Origin: Croceimicrobium sp963977415
GTDB lineage: Bacteria; Bacteroidota; Bacteroidia; Flavobacteriales; Schleiferiaceae
Assembly: GCA_963977415.1 (NCBI GenBank)
Contig: CAXBOS010000004.1
Location: 186,001 to 250,000, forward strand
Length of the DNA: 64,000 bases
Reading direction: 5' to 3'
Shown: piece after piece, positions 33,539-42,589 of the stretch
Position numbering within the stretch: position 1 is the stretch's first letter
How the letters are laid out: each line of letters opens with the position of its first letter
The notes under the pieces: model-generated
Database searches by the model: none
What the model was told of the DNA's origin: nothing
Seen by the model: the letters and a program-made list of their open reading frames with translations, nothing else
Position numbers and translations under genes: made by a program

Positions 33539-34290
33539 TGATAGAGGTAAACTTCATTCACAAAGCCTTTGGCGATAAGGAAATACTAAAGGGTATTGAT
33601 GCTACATTTTTCCAAGGAAAGACCAATTTGATTATTGGGCAAAGTGGCTCCGGTAAAACTGTATTTCTGAAAAGTTTGGTGGGTTTGCACGAGATTGACC
33701 AAGGTGAAATCATTTATGATAATCGAGCCCTGGGAGCTCTTAATAATAAGGAACGCAAAGCGCTACGCACCGAAATGGGAATGGTTTTTCAAGGCAACGC
33801 CTTATTCGATTCTTTAACCATAGAGGAAAATGTAACCTTCGCTTTAAGCATGTTTAGCGATATGTCCCTTTCGGAGAGAAGAGATAGAGCAGACTTTTGC
33901 TTGCAAAGAGTGAATTTACCCAATGTGCATAAGCAGTTTCCATCCGAATTATCGGGAGGGATGCAAAAACGGGTAGCTATTGCTCGGGCAATAAGCATGA
34001 ACCCCAAGTATCTCTTTTGTGATGAGCCTAATTCTGGTTTAGATCCCAAAACGGCTATTGTAATTGATCGCCTACTGCAAGAAATTACCCAAGAGTTTGA
34101 TATCACTACGGTAATTAACACCCACGATATGAACTCGGTAATTGAGATAGGGGACCATATTATTTTTATTAAAGATGGCACTAAAGCTTGGCAGGGAACG
34201 GGTGAGCAAATTCTTAATACCGACAATCCCGAAATCGTAGACTTTGTTTATAGCTCACGACTATTTCAAAAGATTAGAGAAAACATGTAA
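33538..34290 (+). CDS. mlaF: MlaF-type ABC transporter ATP-binding protein
   Basis: A 250-residue ATPase that powers the MlaE permease. Walker A is IIGQSGSGKTVFLKSLVG, the Q-loop VFQGNALFDSLT, the signature LSGGMQKRVAIARAI, Walker B LFCDEPNSGLDP and the H-loop NTHDMNSVIEIGD. It overlaps mlaE by one base. The operon ends right after it at a strong hairpin, so the substrate-binding partner must be encoded elsewhere. Length fits MlaF (about 255-270). Confidence 0.93.
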   Translation: MIEVNFIHKAFGDKEILKGIDATFFQGKTNLIIGQSGSGKTVFLKSLVGLHEIDQGEIIYDNRALGALNNKERKALRTEMGMVFQGNALFDSLTIEENVTFALSMFSDMSLSERRDRADFCLQRVNLPNVHKQFPSELSGGMQKRVAIARAISMNPKYLFCDEPNSGLDPKTAIVIDRLLQEITQEFDITTVINTHDMNSVIEIGDHIIFIKDGTKAWQGTGEQILNTDNPEIVDFVYSSRLFQKIRENM

Positions 34291-34293
34291 AAA

Positions 34294-34321
34294 AAAAGCC
34301 GCTTCATTTGAAGCGGCTTTT
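34294..34321. terminator. Bidirectional terminator after mlaF
   Basis: A 12-bp perfect stem (AAAAGCCGCTTC / GAAGCGGCTTTT) with an ATTT loop, flanked by A and T runs. It lies between mlaF and the convergent T9SS cargo gene and can serve both. Confidence 0.92.
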
Positions 34322-34342
34322 GAGTTTTAGGGCGAATAGCAG

Positions 34343-36397
34343 TTATTGCTTTTGAAGCTTTATGGTTTTCACCATTCCTTTGCCTTGAATATTTACTAAA
34401 TAGGCACCCGCTTTATATTTTGATAAATCAAGAGCATAATCTTCGTTAGCATTTACACTTAGTTCTTTGTTTAGAAGTAAGTTGCCCGCCATATCGTATA
34501 GTCTAAGATTATAAGTTCCACCTTGCTCGAAGTTTACTTTTCCTAAACCATTGGTCGGGTTAGGGTAAACGCTAAACTGAGTAGCTTTCTCTTCGTTGAT
34601 GCTTATATCAAAACGAGGAGCATCTGCTACCACTAAACGGATAAAAGGAGCTTCGAAAGTTTGACTATTTAAAAACCCACCAAACCAATCGCCGTCTGAC
34701 GTTTGGAATATAGCTGTTTCAGCTGGTTGGAAGTATCGGGCACTGTTCCCAATTCGAATAACTCCGTCGGTAGCATTGGGAAAGAAGTTAACTACCACGA
34801 AATAAGTGCCTGTATTTAAAGCGACGGGGTGATTCGCAGGCGTCCAAGTTTGGGTACCATTATCGTAAATACTGTCTTCTACCCCTAATGGGAAACGAGT
34901 GTTTTGACCAATAAGATTAGCGTTTAAGGTAAATGAACGGCGAATAACAGGGGTGGCGCTTGAAGGGAAACCACTGCCAAATTCAAATCCTGCAGTATCA
35001 AAAATAGCAATTTCGAGGTCAGCAGTAGGGTCGGTTAAAGAGCTTAGTAAAATATCAACTCCTTCGATAAAAACAAGGCCAGCGCCGGAGCTATCAGGGT
35101 CTTCATTTTCTAAACTATAGCGTGTACCCGCAGCAATCATTTCTGAGGCGGAACTTTGGGAGCCGAAGAAGTTATCGGTTGTACCCCAGTCTACCGCATA
35201 AATATTGTCGCTAACATTAAAGTTAACGGTGTCTGTGGCGGTGGTAGCGTTAGCATCTAAACTATCGCTAATTACTCGGTATATTAAAGAGTAGCTTCCT
35301 ATGGCACTTGGTGTCCAGCTATTGGTGTTTAGTACCGTAAAGTCAACCGAGTCTAGCATGGGTACGCTTGCTACAGATGCGCTCGAAGTTAAGGTAGTTA
35401 CATTGGTGCCATTAGCATCCAGAATTTCAACTTCCAAGCTTACATTTGTTTGGGTAGCTGCGCCATAATTGTAAACGTTCGCATCGCATGAAATAGGTAC
35501 AAGCTGATCAATTTGAACGCTACCGTACTTAGTATAGGCAGGGTTTCCGTTAAAGGTGATGTCAATGGGAGGGGCACCATTTACTTCGGTTAAGCGCAAT
35601 TCATTATCCGGTAAAGAACGTAGTTCGATATCATCTAACATCCAGAAGTAATATCCTGTACCGTTGTTGTTACCGGGTTTGTTACCAGCATATATAAATT
35701 GAATCATAGCCTCTGCTTCTCCTCCAATATAATTGGAAACGTTAAAGCTTAGTTCTAAATCATCTGCAGTAGCGCCATTCACGGCTACTTCAGTAAACAG
35801 TTCAATGGTGTCGTTGAAAGTTGCACCGCCATCTTTACTAAAGGCCACATAATAATTGGTGAAGAATTGACGAGCGTAGGAATTGAATTTTAATTCTACG
35901 GCACTTTGCATGCTCATGTCAATAGTATCGGTATTAATTCTACCAATATGAGGAGTTGGTGCAGAGCCACTTCCCGCGTTGGCAGCTACACCACCATTAT
36001 CAAGATAATCTGAATCAAAAATAAGGAAACCCGTAGCGCGTGTTGGACTTTGGATAGTGCCGGTACCGGTGGCAAATGCTCCGCGACTGCCAGTATTGCT
36101 ATTAGGATTGGAACTAGGGCCGCGATATTCCCAACGAGAGTTAGCGGAAGATCCATTTTGTGTCCAATCGGCGGGGATGCCTGAAGTGAAATCTTCACTC
36201 CAAAAAACGGTTGTAGATTCTATCGCTTGGGTTTTTGTGCGAGTATTGAGATTTTTAGCTGGCTTAGCATTGATAAGGTCAGGCTGATAAAAGCCTGGCT
36301 TAATGGCGAGAGGCGCTTTTTTTGCGGTAATCTGAGCCTGGCTTGCATAGCCCATTCCGACTAGAGCTAGGCTACATAGGATAGCTGCTTTTTTCAT
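34343..36397 (-). CDS. T9SS cargo protein with choice-of-anchor J-like domain
   Basis: A 684-residue secreted protein. The signal peptide is AAILCSLALVGMGYASQAQ. After a short propeptide comes a choice-of-anchor/MAM-like beta-sandwich beginning VFWSEDFTSGIPADWTQNG (about residues 65-255), then repeated immunoglobulin-like beta domains, and a type A T9SS sorting domain (last 75 residues: FSVYPNPTNGLGKVNFEQGG, LRLYDMAGNLL, YKAGAYLVNIQGKG). The sorting domain sends it through T9SS, likely for anchoring on the surface or release. A paralogue with the same layout lies just upstream. Binding partner unknown. Confidence 0.88.
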   Translation of the reverse strand: MKKAAILCSLALVGMGYASQAQITAKKAPLAIKPGFYQPDLINAKPAKNLNTRTKTQAIESTTVFWSEDFTSGIPADWTQNGSSANSRWEYRGPSSNPNSNTGSRGAFATGTGTIQSPTRATGFLIFDSDYLDNGGVAANAGSGSAPTPHIGRINTDTIDMSMQSAVELKFNSYARQFFTNYYVAFSKDGGATFNDTIELFTEVAVNGATADDLELSFNVSNYIGGEAEAMIQFIYAGNKPGNNNGTGYYFWMLDDIELRSLPDNELRLTEVNGAPPIDITFNGNPAYTKYGSVQIDQLVPISCDANVYNYGAATQTNVSLEVEILDANGTNVTTLTSSASVASVPMLDSVDFTVLNTNSWTPSAIGSYSLIYRVISDSLDANATTATDTVNFNVSDNIYAVDWGTTDNFFGSQSSASEMIAAGTRYSLENEDPDSSGAGLVFIEGVDILLSSLTDPTADLEIAIFDTAGFEFGSGFPSSATPVIRRSFTLNANLIGQNTRFPLGVEDSIYDNGTQTWTPANHPVALNTGTYFVVVNFFPNATDGVIRIGNSARYFQPAETAIFQTSDGDWFGGFLNSQTFEAPFIRLVVADAPRFDISINEEKATQFSVYPNPTNGLGKVNFEQGGTYNLRLYDMAGNLLLNKELSVNANEDYALDLSKYKAGAYLVNIQGKGMVKTIKLQKQ

Positions 36398-36501
36398 TAA
36401 TTGTATTTTATAGGGTTTGAAAACACAATAGTAGAGCCCTTATCTGGCCTTAGCTTGTCATATGTTGTGCAATGCTTGCGAATAGCCTTAAGGAAATGTT
36501 A

Positions 36502-36544
36502 AAACCTATCATATAAAAAACCAGTTTAGTTATATGATAGGTTT
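36502..36544. repeat. 15-bp perfect inverted repeat upstream of a T9SS cargo gene
   Basis: AAACCTATCATATAA (36502-36516) and TTATATGATAGGTTT (36530-36544), with a 13-base spacer. It lies 105-147 bases upstream of the T9SS cargo start codon. There is no T run after it. It could be an operator or a structured RNA element. The rest of the 211-base gap shows nothing else I can name apart from the terminator of the neighbouring gene. Confidence 0.75.
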
Positions 36545-36560
36545 AAAGCATAGCTAAAAA

Positions 36561-36587
36561 AAAAGCCGCTCCATTGGAGCGGCTTTT
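36561..36587 (-). terminator. Terminator of the second T9SS cargo gene
   Basis: A 12-bp stem (AAAAGCCGCTCC / GGAGCGGCTTTT) with an ATT loop, flanked on the minus strand by a long T run. Nearly the same sequence as the terminator at 34294-34321. Confidence 0.9.
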
Positions 36588-36608
36588 AAGCTTATTGAGA
36601 AACCGTTC

Positions 36609-38600
36609 TTATTGAATAGTAATCTTAACAGTTTTATCAGTTCCTTCACCTTTAATGTTTACTAAGTAAACACCAGCTGGGTAAGAAGAGATATCAAAGT
36701 TGATACGCTCGTTAGAGTTTACAGACTCAGCTTTAGTGAAGATAGGCTTACCTACCATGTCTAAAATTGTAATGCTGTAATCGCCACCGTTATCAAATTC
36801 TACGTGACCAGTACCGTTACTAGGTACAGGATAAACGCTAAATCCGTCAACTTCAGATTCTTTAATACTATTATTATATTCATCTACTTCTAAACGGATG
36901 AAAGTACCTTCGTGTACTTGTGAAGTAAATCCACCGAACCAGTTACCGTCACCTAACTGCATAACAGTTGAGAAACCTGGCTGATCAAATGATGCGTCAT
37001 TCGCGATACGAATTACACCGTCAGTTGCATTCGGGAAGAAGTTTACAATCATTAAGTAAGTATTGGCAGGAAGTGCTAATGGCTGACCATTAGTGGAAAG
37101 GTCAAAGAAGGCATTACCACCAATAAGGCTACTGTTTAAAGTAAAGGATTTACGGAAAGCCGCAGTCGCACCTGCCGGGAAACCAGCGTTGTAGGCAAAG
37201 CCAGTAGTGTCGAAGAATGCGATTTCAATATCTGCAGTACTATCAGTGGTAGCACTTAATTCAATGCTCGCTCCACTAATATATACTAAACCTGCTCCTG
37301 GGTTTAATGGATCTTCGTTTTCTAAAGAATACATAACACCCATCGCGATAATGTCGCTAGTTGCTGAGTTAGTACCTACATAGTTATCGATGTTATTACG
37401 GTCAGTAGAATAAAGAACGTCATTTACAAAGAAATTAAAGGTATCAGTCTCAGTAGTTAAAGCACTAGTGATAGAGTCAGAAACAGCTTTGTATACAATT
37501 AAGTAAGAAGCTTGTTGTGCTGGAGGAGTCCAAGTAGGAGTAGTAAGGTCATTGTAATTACAAGTGTCACCAGTTGCTAAAGTTGGGCAACCAGGAGCAC
37601 TTATGGTAGTTACTAAACTAGGAGAACCGCTGGTTACATCCCAAATTTCTACTTCAACATTAACATTGGTTTGAGTTTGAGTACCGTAGTTTAAGATGTT
37701 AGAATCAAATTCTACCGGTACGATTTGATTAGTTTGCATGATACCATACTTAGGATAAGCAGCACCATTACTGTTGTAAATCATATCGTGAGCAGGAGCT
37801 CCGTTCCAAGTAGTAAAGAACATTTGATTTGCTGGAGGTGTACGTAACTCAATATCGTCAATCATCCAGTAGTAGTAACCATTACCGTTCGCGTTACCAG
37901 GAGTTCCGTCGAAGATAAATTGCATTACCACATTGGCTTGACCACCGATGATACTTGAAACGTTCGCTACTGCTTCTTCACCGTTAACAGTAGAAGCATT
38001 TACAGCCACCACAGCGTCAGAGAAAAACTCTACCGTATCGTTGTAAGTTACACCACCATCAATAGAAAAAGCAACAAACCAGCTAGAGAAGAAACGACGA
38101 GCGTAAGTTTCAAAAGCAAGTTCCACTTGTGGGTGCATTGATAAGTCAATGGTATCTGTAAATAAACGACCTACGTGTGGTGCAGGAGCAGTTCCCATAC
38201 CCATAGTAGCTGATGATCCTGAGTTGTCAAGATAATCTGAATCGAAAATCATGAAACCATTACCAGTAGTAGTAGAAAATAACGGATCATTTGCACCAGT
38301 AGCGATTCCTGAGAATGCACCTCTTGAACCTTGGGTGTTATTAGGAGTGGTATTAGGGCCACGGTACTCCCACTGCGCAGTGGCTGGGGTTCCAATTTGG
38401 CTCCAACCTGTAGGGATACCATTGGCGAAATCTTCGCTCCATACAACTGTAGAAGCGCCGTTATCTGCTTGTGCAGATTTAATAGCACGCTTGGCGGGTG
38501 CGTCTTGGATTTCTAGAACAGGGTCAATTTGTGGAAGACCTTGTGCATTAACCGCAATAGCAGAAGCCAAGCTAAAAAATAGAATAGCTGTTTTCTTCAT
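36609..38600 (-). CDS. T9SS cargo protein, paralogue of the neighbouring one
   Basis: A 663-residue secreted protein with the same layout as the gene downstream: signal peptide (ILFFSLASAIAVNAQ), choice-of-anchor-like domain starting VVWSEDFANGIPTGWSQIG, shared segments such as FMIFDSDYLDN, YYWMIDDIELRTPP and NFFPNATDGVIRIAND, and a type A sorting domain (FSVYPVPSNGTGHVEFDNGG, YPAGVYLVNIKGEG). The two are tandem duplicates. The promoter has a good TTG and TACTTTTG pair. The codon choice looks more uniform here than in the paralogue, which may mean stronger expression; that is only an impression. Confidence 0.88.
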   Translation of the reverse strand: MKKTAILFFSLASAIAVNAQGLPQIDPVLEIQDAPAKRAIKSAQADNGASTVVWSEDFANGIPTGWSQIGTPATAQWEYRGPNTTPNNTQGSRGAFSGIATGANDPLFSTTTGNGFMIFDSDYLDNSGSSATMGMGTAPAPHVGRLFTDTIDLSMHPQVELAFETYARRFFSSWFVAFSIDGGVTYNDTVEFFSDAVVAVNASTVNGEEAVANVSSIIGGQANVVMQFIFDGTPGNANGNGYYYWMIDDIELRTPPANQMFFTTWNGAPAHDMIYNSNGAAYPKYGIMQTNQIVPVEFDSNILNYGTQTQTNVNVEVEIWDVTSGSPSLVTTISAPGCPTLATGDTCNYNDLTTPTWTPPAQQASYLIVYKAVSDSITSALTTETDTFNFFVNDVLYSTDRNNIDNYVGTNSATSDIIAMGVMYSLENEDPLNPGAGLVYISGASIELSATTDSTADIEIAFFDTTGFAYNAGFPAGATAAFRKSFTLNSSLIGGNAFFDLSTNGQPLALPANTYLMIVNFFPNATDGVIRIANDASFDQPGFSTVMQLGDGNWFGGFTSQVHEGTFIRLEVDEYNNSIKESEVDGFSVYPVPSNGTGHVEFDNGGDYSITILDMVGKPIFTKAESVNSNERINFDISSYPAGVYLVNIKGEGTDKTVKITIQ

Positions 38601-38641
38601 GTTTTTAAATTAAGGGTTATATCGTATTAACACTAGTTTAA

Positions 38642-38672
38642 CAAAAGTAGTCAAAGTTTTACTTATTGACAA
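38642..38672 (-). promoter_or_regulatory. Promoter of the T9SS cargo gene
   Basis: Minus-strand TTG (38672-38670), a 20-base spacer, then TACTTTTG (38649-38642). This is the best match to the full Bacteroidota promoter in the window. Its -33 element begins only a few bases after the gcvP terminator tail. Confidence 0.7.
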
Positions 38673-38675
38673 CAA

Positions 38676-38703
38676 AAAAGGGAGCTCAAAAGAGCTCCCT
38701 TTT
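38676..38703 (-). terminator. Terminator of gcvP
   Basis: A 12-bp stem (AAAAGGGAGCTC / GAGCTCCCTTTT) with an AAAA loop, followed on the minus strand by a T run. Confidence 0.9.
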
Positions 38704-38723
38704 ATTAATATAGATTCTAATTA

Positions 38724-41597
38724 TTAGGCTTCCGCTTCGATATAGCTTTCAATCGGTTCGCAGGTGCAAATTAAATTTCGATCACCAAAGGCATCATCCA
38801 CGCGACGAATGCTTGGCCAAAACTTATTGCTGTATAAATAGTCTAGAGGAAAGGCAGCTTTTTGACGGCTGTAGGGCAAACTCCATTCGTCTGCGGTAAT
38901 GAGCTGCATAGTATGCGGCGCATTTTTAAGCGGATTGTTAAGTTCATCTTCTAGTCCTTCCCCAATTTCTGCGATTTCCTTACGAATGCTAATCATCGCG
39001 TCAATAAAGCGGTCTAGCTCATGTTTGCTTTCACTTTCGGTAGGTTCAATCATTACTGTACCTGCTACAGGGAAAGAAACGGTTGGTGCGTGATAACCGT
39101 AATCCATTAATCGCTTGGCAATGTCGGTAACTTCAATGGCCGCTTCTTTTTTAAAGGGACGGCAATCAATAATCATTTCGTGGGCGGCACGATTTTTTTC
39201 ATTGGTATAAAGTACCTCGAAATAGCCGTGCAAGCGCTCCTTAATATAGTTGGCATTTAAAATAGCGTACTCAGTGCTTTGTCTTAAGCCCTTCGCGCCT
39301 AGCATTTTTATATAGCCATAACTTATAATTAATATTAATCCACTACCGAAAGGAGCCGCTGAAATAGGAGAAATAGGGTGTTTTCCTCCCGTTTTCACAA
39401 ATGGATGTCCTGGCAAAAATTGACTTAAATGCTCCGCCACGCCAATAGGACCCATTCCGGGGCCACCGCCACCGTGAGGAATAGCAAAAGTTTTATGCAG
39501 GTTTAAATGACATACGTCAGCTCCAATCTCTCCCGGGCTAGTTAAGCCTACCTGGGCATTCATATTGGCACCATCCATATATACTTGTCCACCGAAATCG
39601 TGAATTATTTGGGTGATCTCTTTTACTCTTTCCTCAAATACTCCGTGAGTAGATGGGTAGGTAATCATTAACGCGGCAAGATTGTCTTTATATTTTTCGG
39701 CCTTTTCTAATAGGTCGTCCACATCAATATTACCATTGTCATCACACTTGGTAACCACTACTTTCATTCCCGCCATAACTGCTGACGCAGGATTGGTTCC
39801 ATGAGCCGAGCTAGGAATAATAGCAATATTACGTTGGTCGTCGCCGCGTGATAAGTGATAAGCTCTAATTACCATTAATCCGGCATATTCGCCTTGTGCA
39901 CCACTATTAGGCTGCATGCTCATGGCGTGGAAACCAGTAATTTCGGCTAAGTCGCGCTCTAGATTAGAGATTAATTCGCGGTAACCTAAAGTTTGATCGG
40001 TTGGTGCAAAGGGATGAACGTTTGCCCATAATGGCCAACTTAAGGGGATCATTTCAGTCGCCGCGTTCAATTTCATAGTGCAGCTTCCTAAAGCAATCAT
40101 ACTGTGGTTAAGCGACAAATCTTTGCGCTCCAAAGATTTTAAATAGCGCATCATGTCGGTTTCGCTGTGGTAGCGGTTAAAAACTGGATGCTCTAAATAA
40201 CTGGTGGTTCTTTTTAAGTCGGGCGGAATTACGTTCACCTCTAGTAATTTAGGACTAGGGGCTTTCATTTCTTTCGCTTCCGCAAAGATGGCCAGCAACT
40301 CTTCAACCGCTTCTAAATTGGTAGTTTCGTTTAAGCTAATACCAATCTCATGATTACTGATATAACGAAGGTTGATTTCTTTTTCAATCGCTCTACTGCG
40401 AACTTCTTCTTTATCTACTTGCCCTAATTCAATACGTAAAGTATCAAAAAAGTTTTGGTTAACCTGATTGTAGCCCAAGCGGTTTAAACCTTCACTTAGG
40501 GTTACTGTATGGTAATGAATTTTACTAGCAATATTCTGTAGACCTTTGGGCCCGTGATAAGCAGCGTAAGCGCCCGCCATTACAGCCAATAAAACTTGAG
40601 CAGTACAAATGTTGGAGGTCGCTTTATCGCGTTTGATATGCTGTTCTCTTGTTTGTAAAGCCATTCGTAAAGCTCTGTTTCCTTCCTTGTCGATCGTTTG
40701 ACCGATAATACGACCAGGAATTAAGCGCTTATAATTATCGTTAGTGGCAAAGTAGGCTGCGTGTGGTCCACCGAAGCCTAATGGAATACCAAAACGCTGT
40801 GTTGTTCCCACTACTGCACTAGCTCCCCATTCTCCCGGAGGAGTTAATAAGGCTAAGCTCATGATGTCTGCTGCCACGGCAACTTCTACATTGTTTGCAA
40901 GCGCATTGGCCATAAAATCTTCATAGTTGAAGATTTCACCGTCTGCTGCCGGGTACTGAATTAAAGCACCGAAGTAATCTTCCGATAAATTGATATCGCG
41001 ATGGTCGCCAATAACTAGTTCAATGCCTAAAGGCTCAGAACGCGTCTTGATCAATTCAATGTTTTGATGCAAACAATGGAAGGATACAAAGAATTTATTG
41101 GCATTGTTCTTTTTCTTATCTCGGCTACGACCGGAATAAAACATAGCCATGGCTTCTGCTGCCGCAGTAGATTCATCCAGTAAACTGGCATTGGCAATAG
41201 GTAAGCCCGTAAGGTCACTCACAATCGTTTGGAAGTTTAATAAAGCTTCCAAACGGCCTTGGGCAATTTCCGCTTGATAAGGCGTGTAAGCCGTATACCA
41301 ACCTGGGTTTTCTAAAATGTTTCTTTGCACTACACCCGGCATAATAGTAGGGTGGTAGCCTAATCCGATATAGGATTTAAACACCTTATTTTTTCTGGCT
41401 AAATCGCGAATGTGATTTAAAAACTCATTCTCGGTCATGGCCAGGCTGAGGTTTAATTCTTCCTTCAAGCGGATACCCGCCGGAATGGTTTCGCTAATTA
41501 GTTGTTCTATTGAGCTTGCCCCCACCACTTTCAACATTTCTTCAAGGTCATTCTCACGTGGCCCGATGTGTCGGTAGGCAAAAGAATCAGTATTCAT
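38724..41597 (-). CDS. gcvP: Glycine dehydrogenase (decarboxylating), P-protein
   Basis: A 957-residue single-chain P-protein of the glycine cleavage system; it decarboxylates glycine and passes the aminomethyl group to lipoylated H-protein. Both halves of the fused enzyme are present: the N-terminal half from YRHIGPRENDLEEML, and the C-terminal half with the PLP lysine in CHLNLHKTFAIPHGGGGPGMGP. The start is the ATG of MNTDSFAYRHIGP; the upstream 11 residues of the open frame contain the promoter. GcvT and GcvH are not in the window, but the L-protein (lpdA) is at 60-61 kb. Confidence 0.97.
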   Translation of the reverse strand: MNTDSFAYRHIGPRENDLEEMLKVVGASSIEQLISETIPAGIRLKEELNLSLAMTENEFLNHIRDLARKNKVFKSYIGLGYHPTIMPGVVQRNILENPGWYTAYTPYQAEIAQGRLEALLNFQTIVSDLTGLPIANASLLDESTAAAEAMAMFYSGRSRDKKKNNANKFFVSFHCLHQNIELIKTRSEPLGIELVIGDHRDINLSEDYFGALIQYPAADGEIFNYEDFMANALANNVEVAVAADIMSLALLTPPGEWGASAVVGTTQRFGIPLGFGGPHAAYFATNDNYKRLIPGRIIGQTIDKEGNRALRMALQTREQHIKRDKATSNICTAQVLLAVMAGAYAAYHGPKGLQNIASKIHYHTVTLSEGLNRLGYNQVNQNFFDTLRIELGQVDKEEVRSRAIEKEINLRYISNHEIGISLNETTNLEAVEELLAIFAEAKEMKAPSPKLLEVNVIPPDLKRTTSYLEHPVFNRYHSETDMMRYLKSLERKDLSLNHSMIALGSCTMKLNAATEMIPLSWPLWANVHPFAPTDQTLGYRELISNLERDLAEITGFHAMSMQPNSGAQGEYAGLMVIRAYHLSRGDDQRNIAIIPSSAHGTNPASAVMAGMKVVVTKCDDNGNIDVDDLLEKAEKYKDNLAALMITYPSTHGVFEERVKEITQIIHDFGGQVYMDGANMNAQVGLTSPGEIGADVCHLNLHKTFAIPHGGGGPGMGPIGVAEHLSQFLPGHPFVKTGGKHPISPISAAPFGSGLILIISYGYIKMLGAKGLRQSTEYAILNANYIKERLHGYFEVLYTNEKNRAAHEMIIDCRPFKKEAAIEVTDIAKRLMDYGYHAPTVSFPVAGTVMIEPTESESKHELDRFIDAMISIRKEIAEIGEGLEDELNNPLKNAPHTMQLITADEWSLPYSRQKAAFPLDYLYSNKFWPSIRRVDDAFGDRNLICTCEPIESYIEAEA

Positions 41598-41629
41598 ATC
41601 CGAATCGAAATAAATTGTGAATATTCGCA

Positions 41630-41637
41630 CAAAAGTA
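41630..41637 (-). promoter_or_regulatory. Promoter -7 element of gcvP
   Basis: Minus-strand TACTTTTG 33-40 bases before the gcvP ATG, predicting a leader of about 28 bases. It lies inside or beside the longer open frame, which supports the shorter gcvP start. Confidence 0.55.
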
Positions 41638-41707
41638 ACATAAAGCCTGTTCTTATGTTTCGCACTTTAAGCATAATTTTACAGCAACAACACAAGCGTC
41701 TATTTTA

Positions 41708-42568
41708 TTGAAATTTCTGATTGCATTATATCGCTCAAACTTCTGGGTAGGCTTGGCGGCTGCAGCCTTAACTTACCTCAGTTTTGGTCAAGAAATTACG
41801 CTCGATTATCTATTGTATACGCTCTTTATTCTCTCTTCAACCATGAGCGCGTACAATTATATGCATTGGGTGAAATCGCTTAACAACTATCGTGAGAAAA
41901 AAAGTTTGGAGGAAGAAGACCACCCTATTGATTGGGCTTCTTTTAGCCGTGCCGCTTTTGCTGGAATGTTGGCCTTCCTCTTATTGTTTTTTTTAGGCTC
42001 GATTACGCTCATTTACTATTTGTTTCCGGCTTTATTGATCGCGCTTTTATATCCTTTGGCTTTTCCACATCCAAATCGAGCCTTTAGTAGCTTGCGCATG
42101 ATGCCCGGCTTAAAGCTTTTTCTTATCGCTGGTTCTTGGTCCTACTTAAGTTTCGCTATTCCTTATTGGATGCAAGGTAGAGTGGATACCCTGTTTTTTG
42201 GCTGGGAATTTTTAATGCGCACCTTATTGGTGATGGGTTTAACCATACCTTTTGATATTCGCGACTTAGATAAAGATAAGCCCTCTATGCGCACAGTGCC
42301 GCAGGTTTTCGGGAAAGACAATGCCATAGGCCTTGCCATCTTAGCTTTGTTTCTCTATCAAATTTGGACTTTAATGCAATTCTTTTTCTTTGGGCAAGCT
42401 TGGTTTCAAAGTTTGGCCATTTTGTTGGCTTTAGAAATCGGGATTCGCATGATTAAGAACTTGAAAACAAACCGCAGTGAATTCCAAGTCAATTTTTGGA
42501 TTGAAGCGATACCAATAATACTCCTTATTTTTAGTCAAATTGCCGCTTTGGCTTTTGGCAATTCCTAA
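41708..42568 (+). CDS. UbiA-like membrane protein with degenerate first aspartate motif
   Basis: A 286-residue integral membrane protein with about eight helices. The second Asp-rich motif of UbiA prenyltransferases is recognisable (IPFDIRDLDKDK, then TVPQVFGKDNAIGLA), but the first (NDxxDxxxD) is replaced by SAYNYMHWVKS, which lacks the acidic residues that bind the prenyl diphosphate magnesium. I recall such proteins as common in Bacteroidota, so the loss looks like a family property rather than damage to this copy. Whether it still transfers prenyl groups is unclear. The start is a TTG. It ends 21 bases before kynU; the kynU promoter overlaps its stop codon. Confidence 0.72.
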   Translation: MKFLIALYRSNFWVGLAAAALTYLSFGQEITLDYLLYTLFILSSTMSAYNYMHWVKSLNNYREKKSLEEEDHPIDWASFSRAAFAGMLAFLLLFFLGSITLIYYLFPALLIALLYPLAFPHPNRAFSSLRMMPGLKLFLIAGSWSYLSFAIPYWMQGRVDTLFFGWEFLMRTLLVMGLTIPFDIRDLDKDKPSMRTVPQVFGKDNAIGLAILALFLYQIWTLMQFFFFGQAWFQSLAILLALEIGIRMIKNLKTNRSEFQVNFWIEAIPIILLIFSQIAALAFGNS

Positions 42569-42573
42569 TTTTG
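42566..42573 (+). promoter_or_regulatory. Promoter -7 element of kynU-kmo
   Basis: TAATTTTG, matching TAnnTTTG, overlaps the stop codon of the UbiA-like gene and would start transcription about 10 bases before the kynU ATG. Confidence 0.5.
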
Positions 42574-42589
42574 ACAATCAATTAGCATT

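Noticed and set aside
33789..34226. 145-residue open frame opposite mlaF
   Set aside because: Antisense shadow of a conserved ATPase with no recognisable feature.
38251..38613. 120-residue open frame opposite the T9SS cargo gene
   Set aside because: Antisense shadow over the signal peptide and first domain of a well-supported gene.
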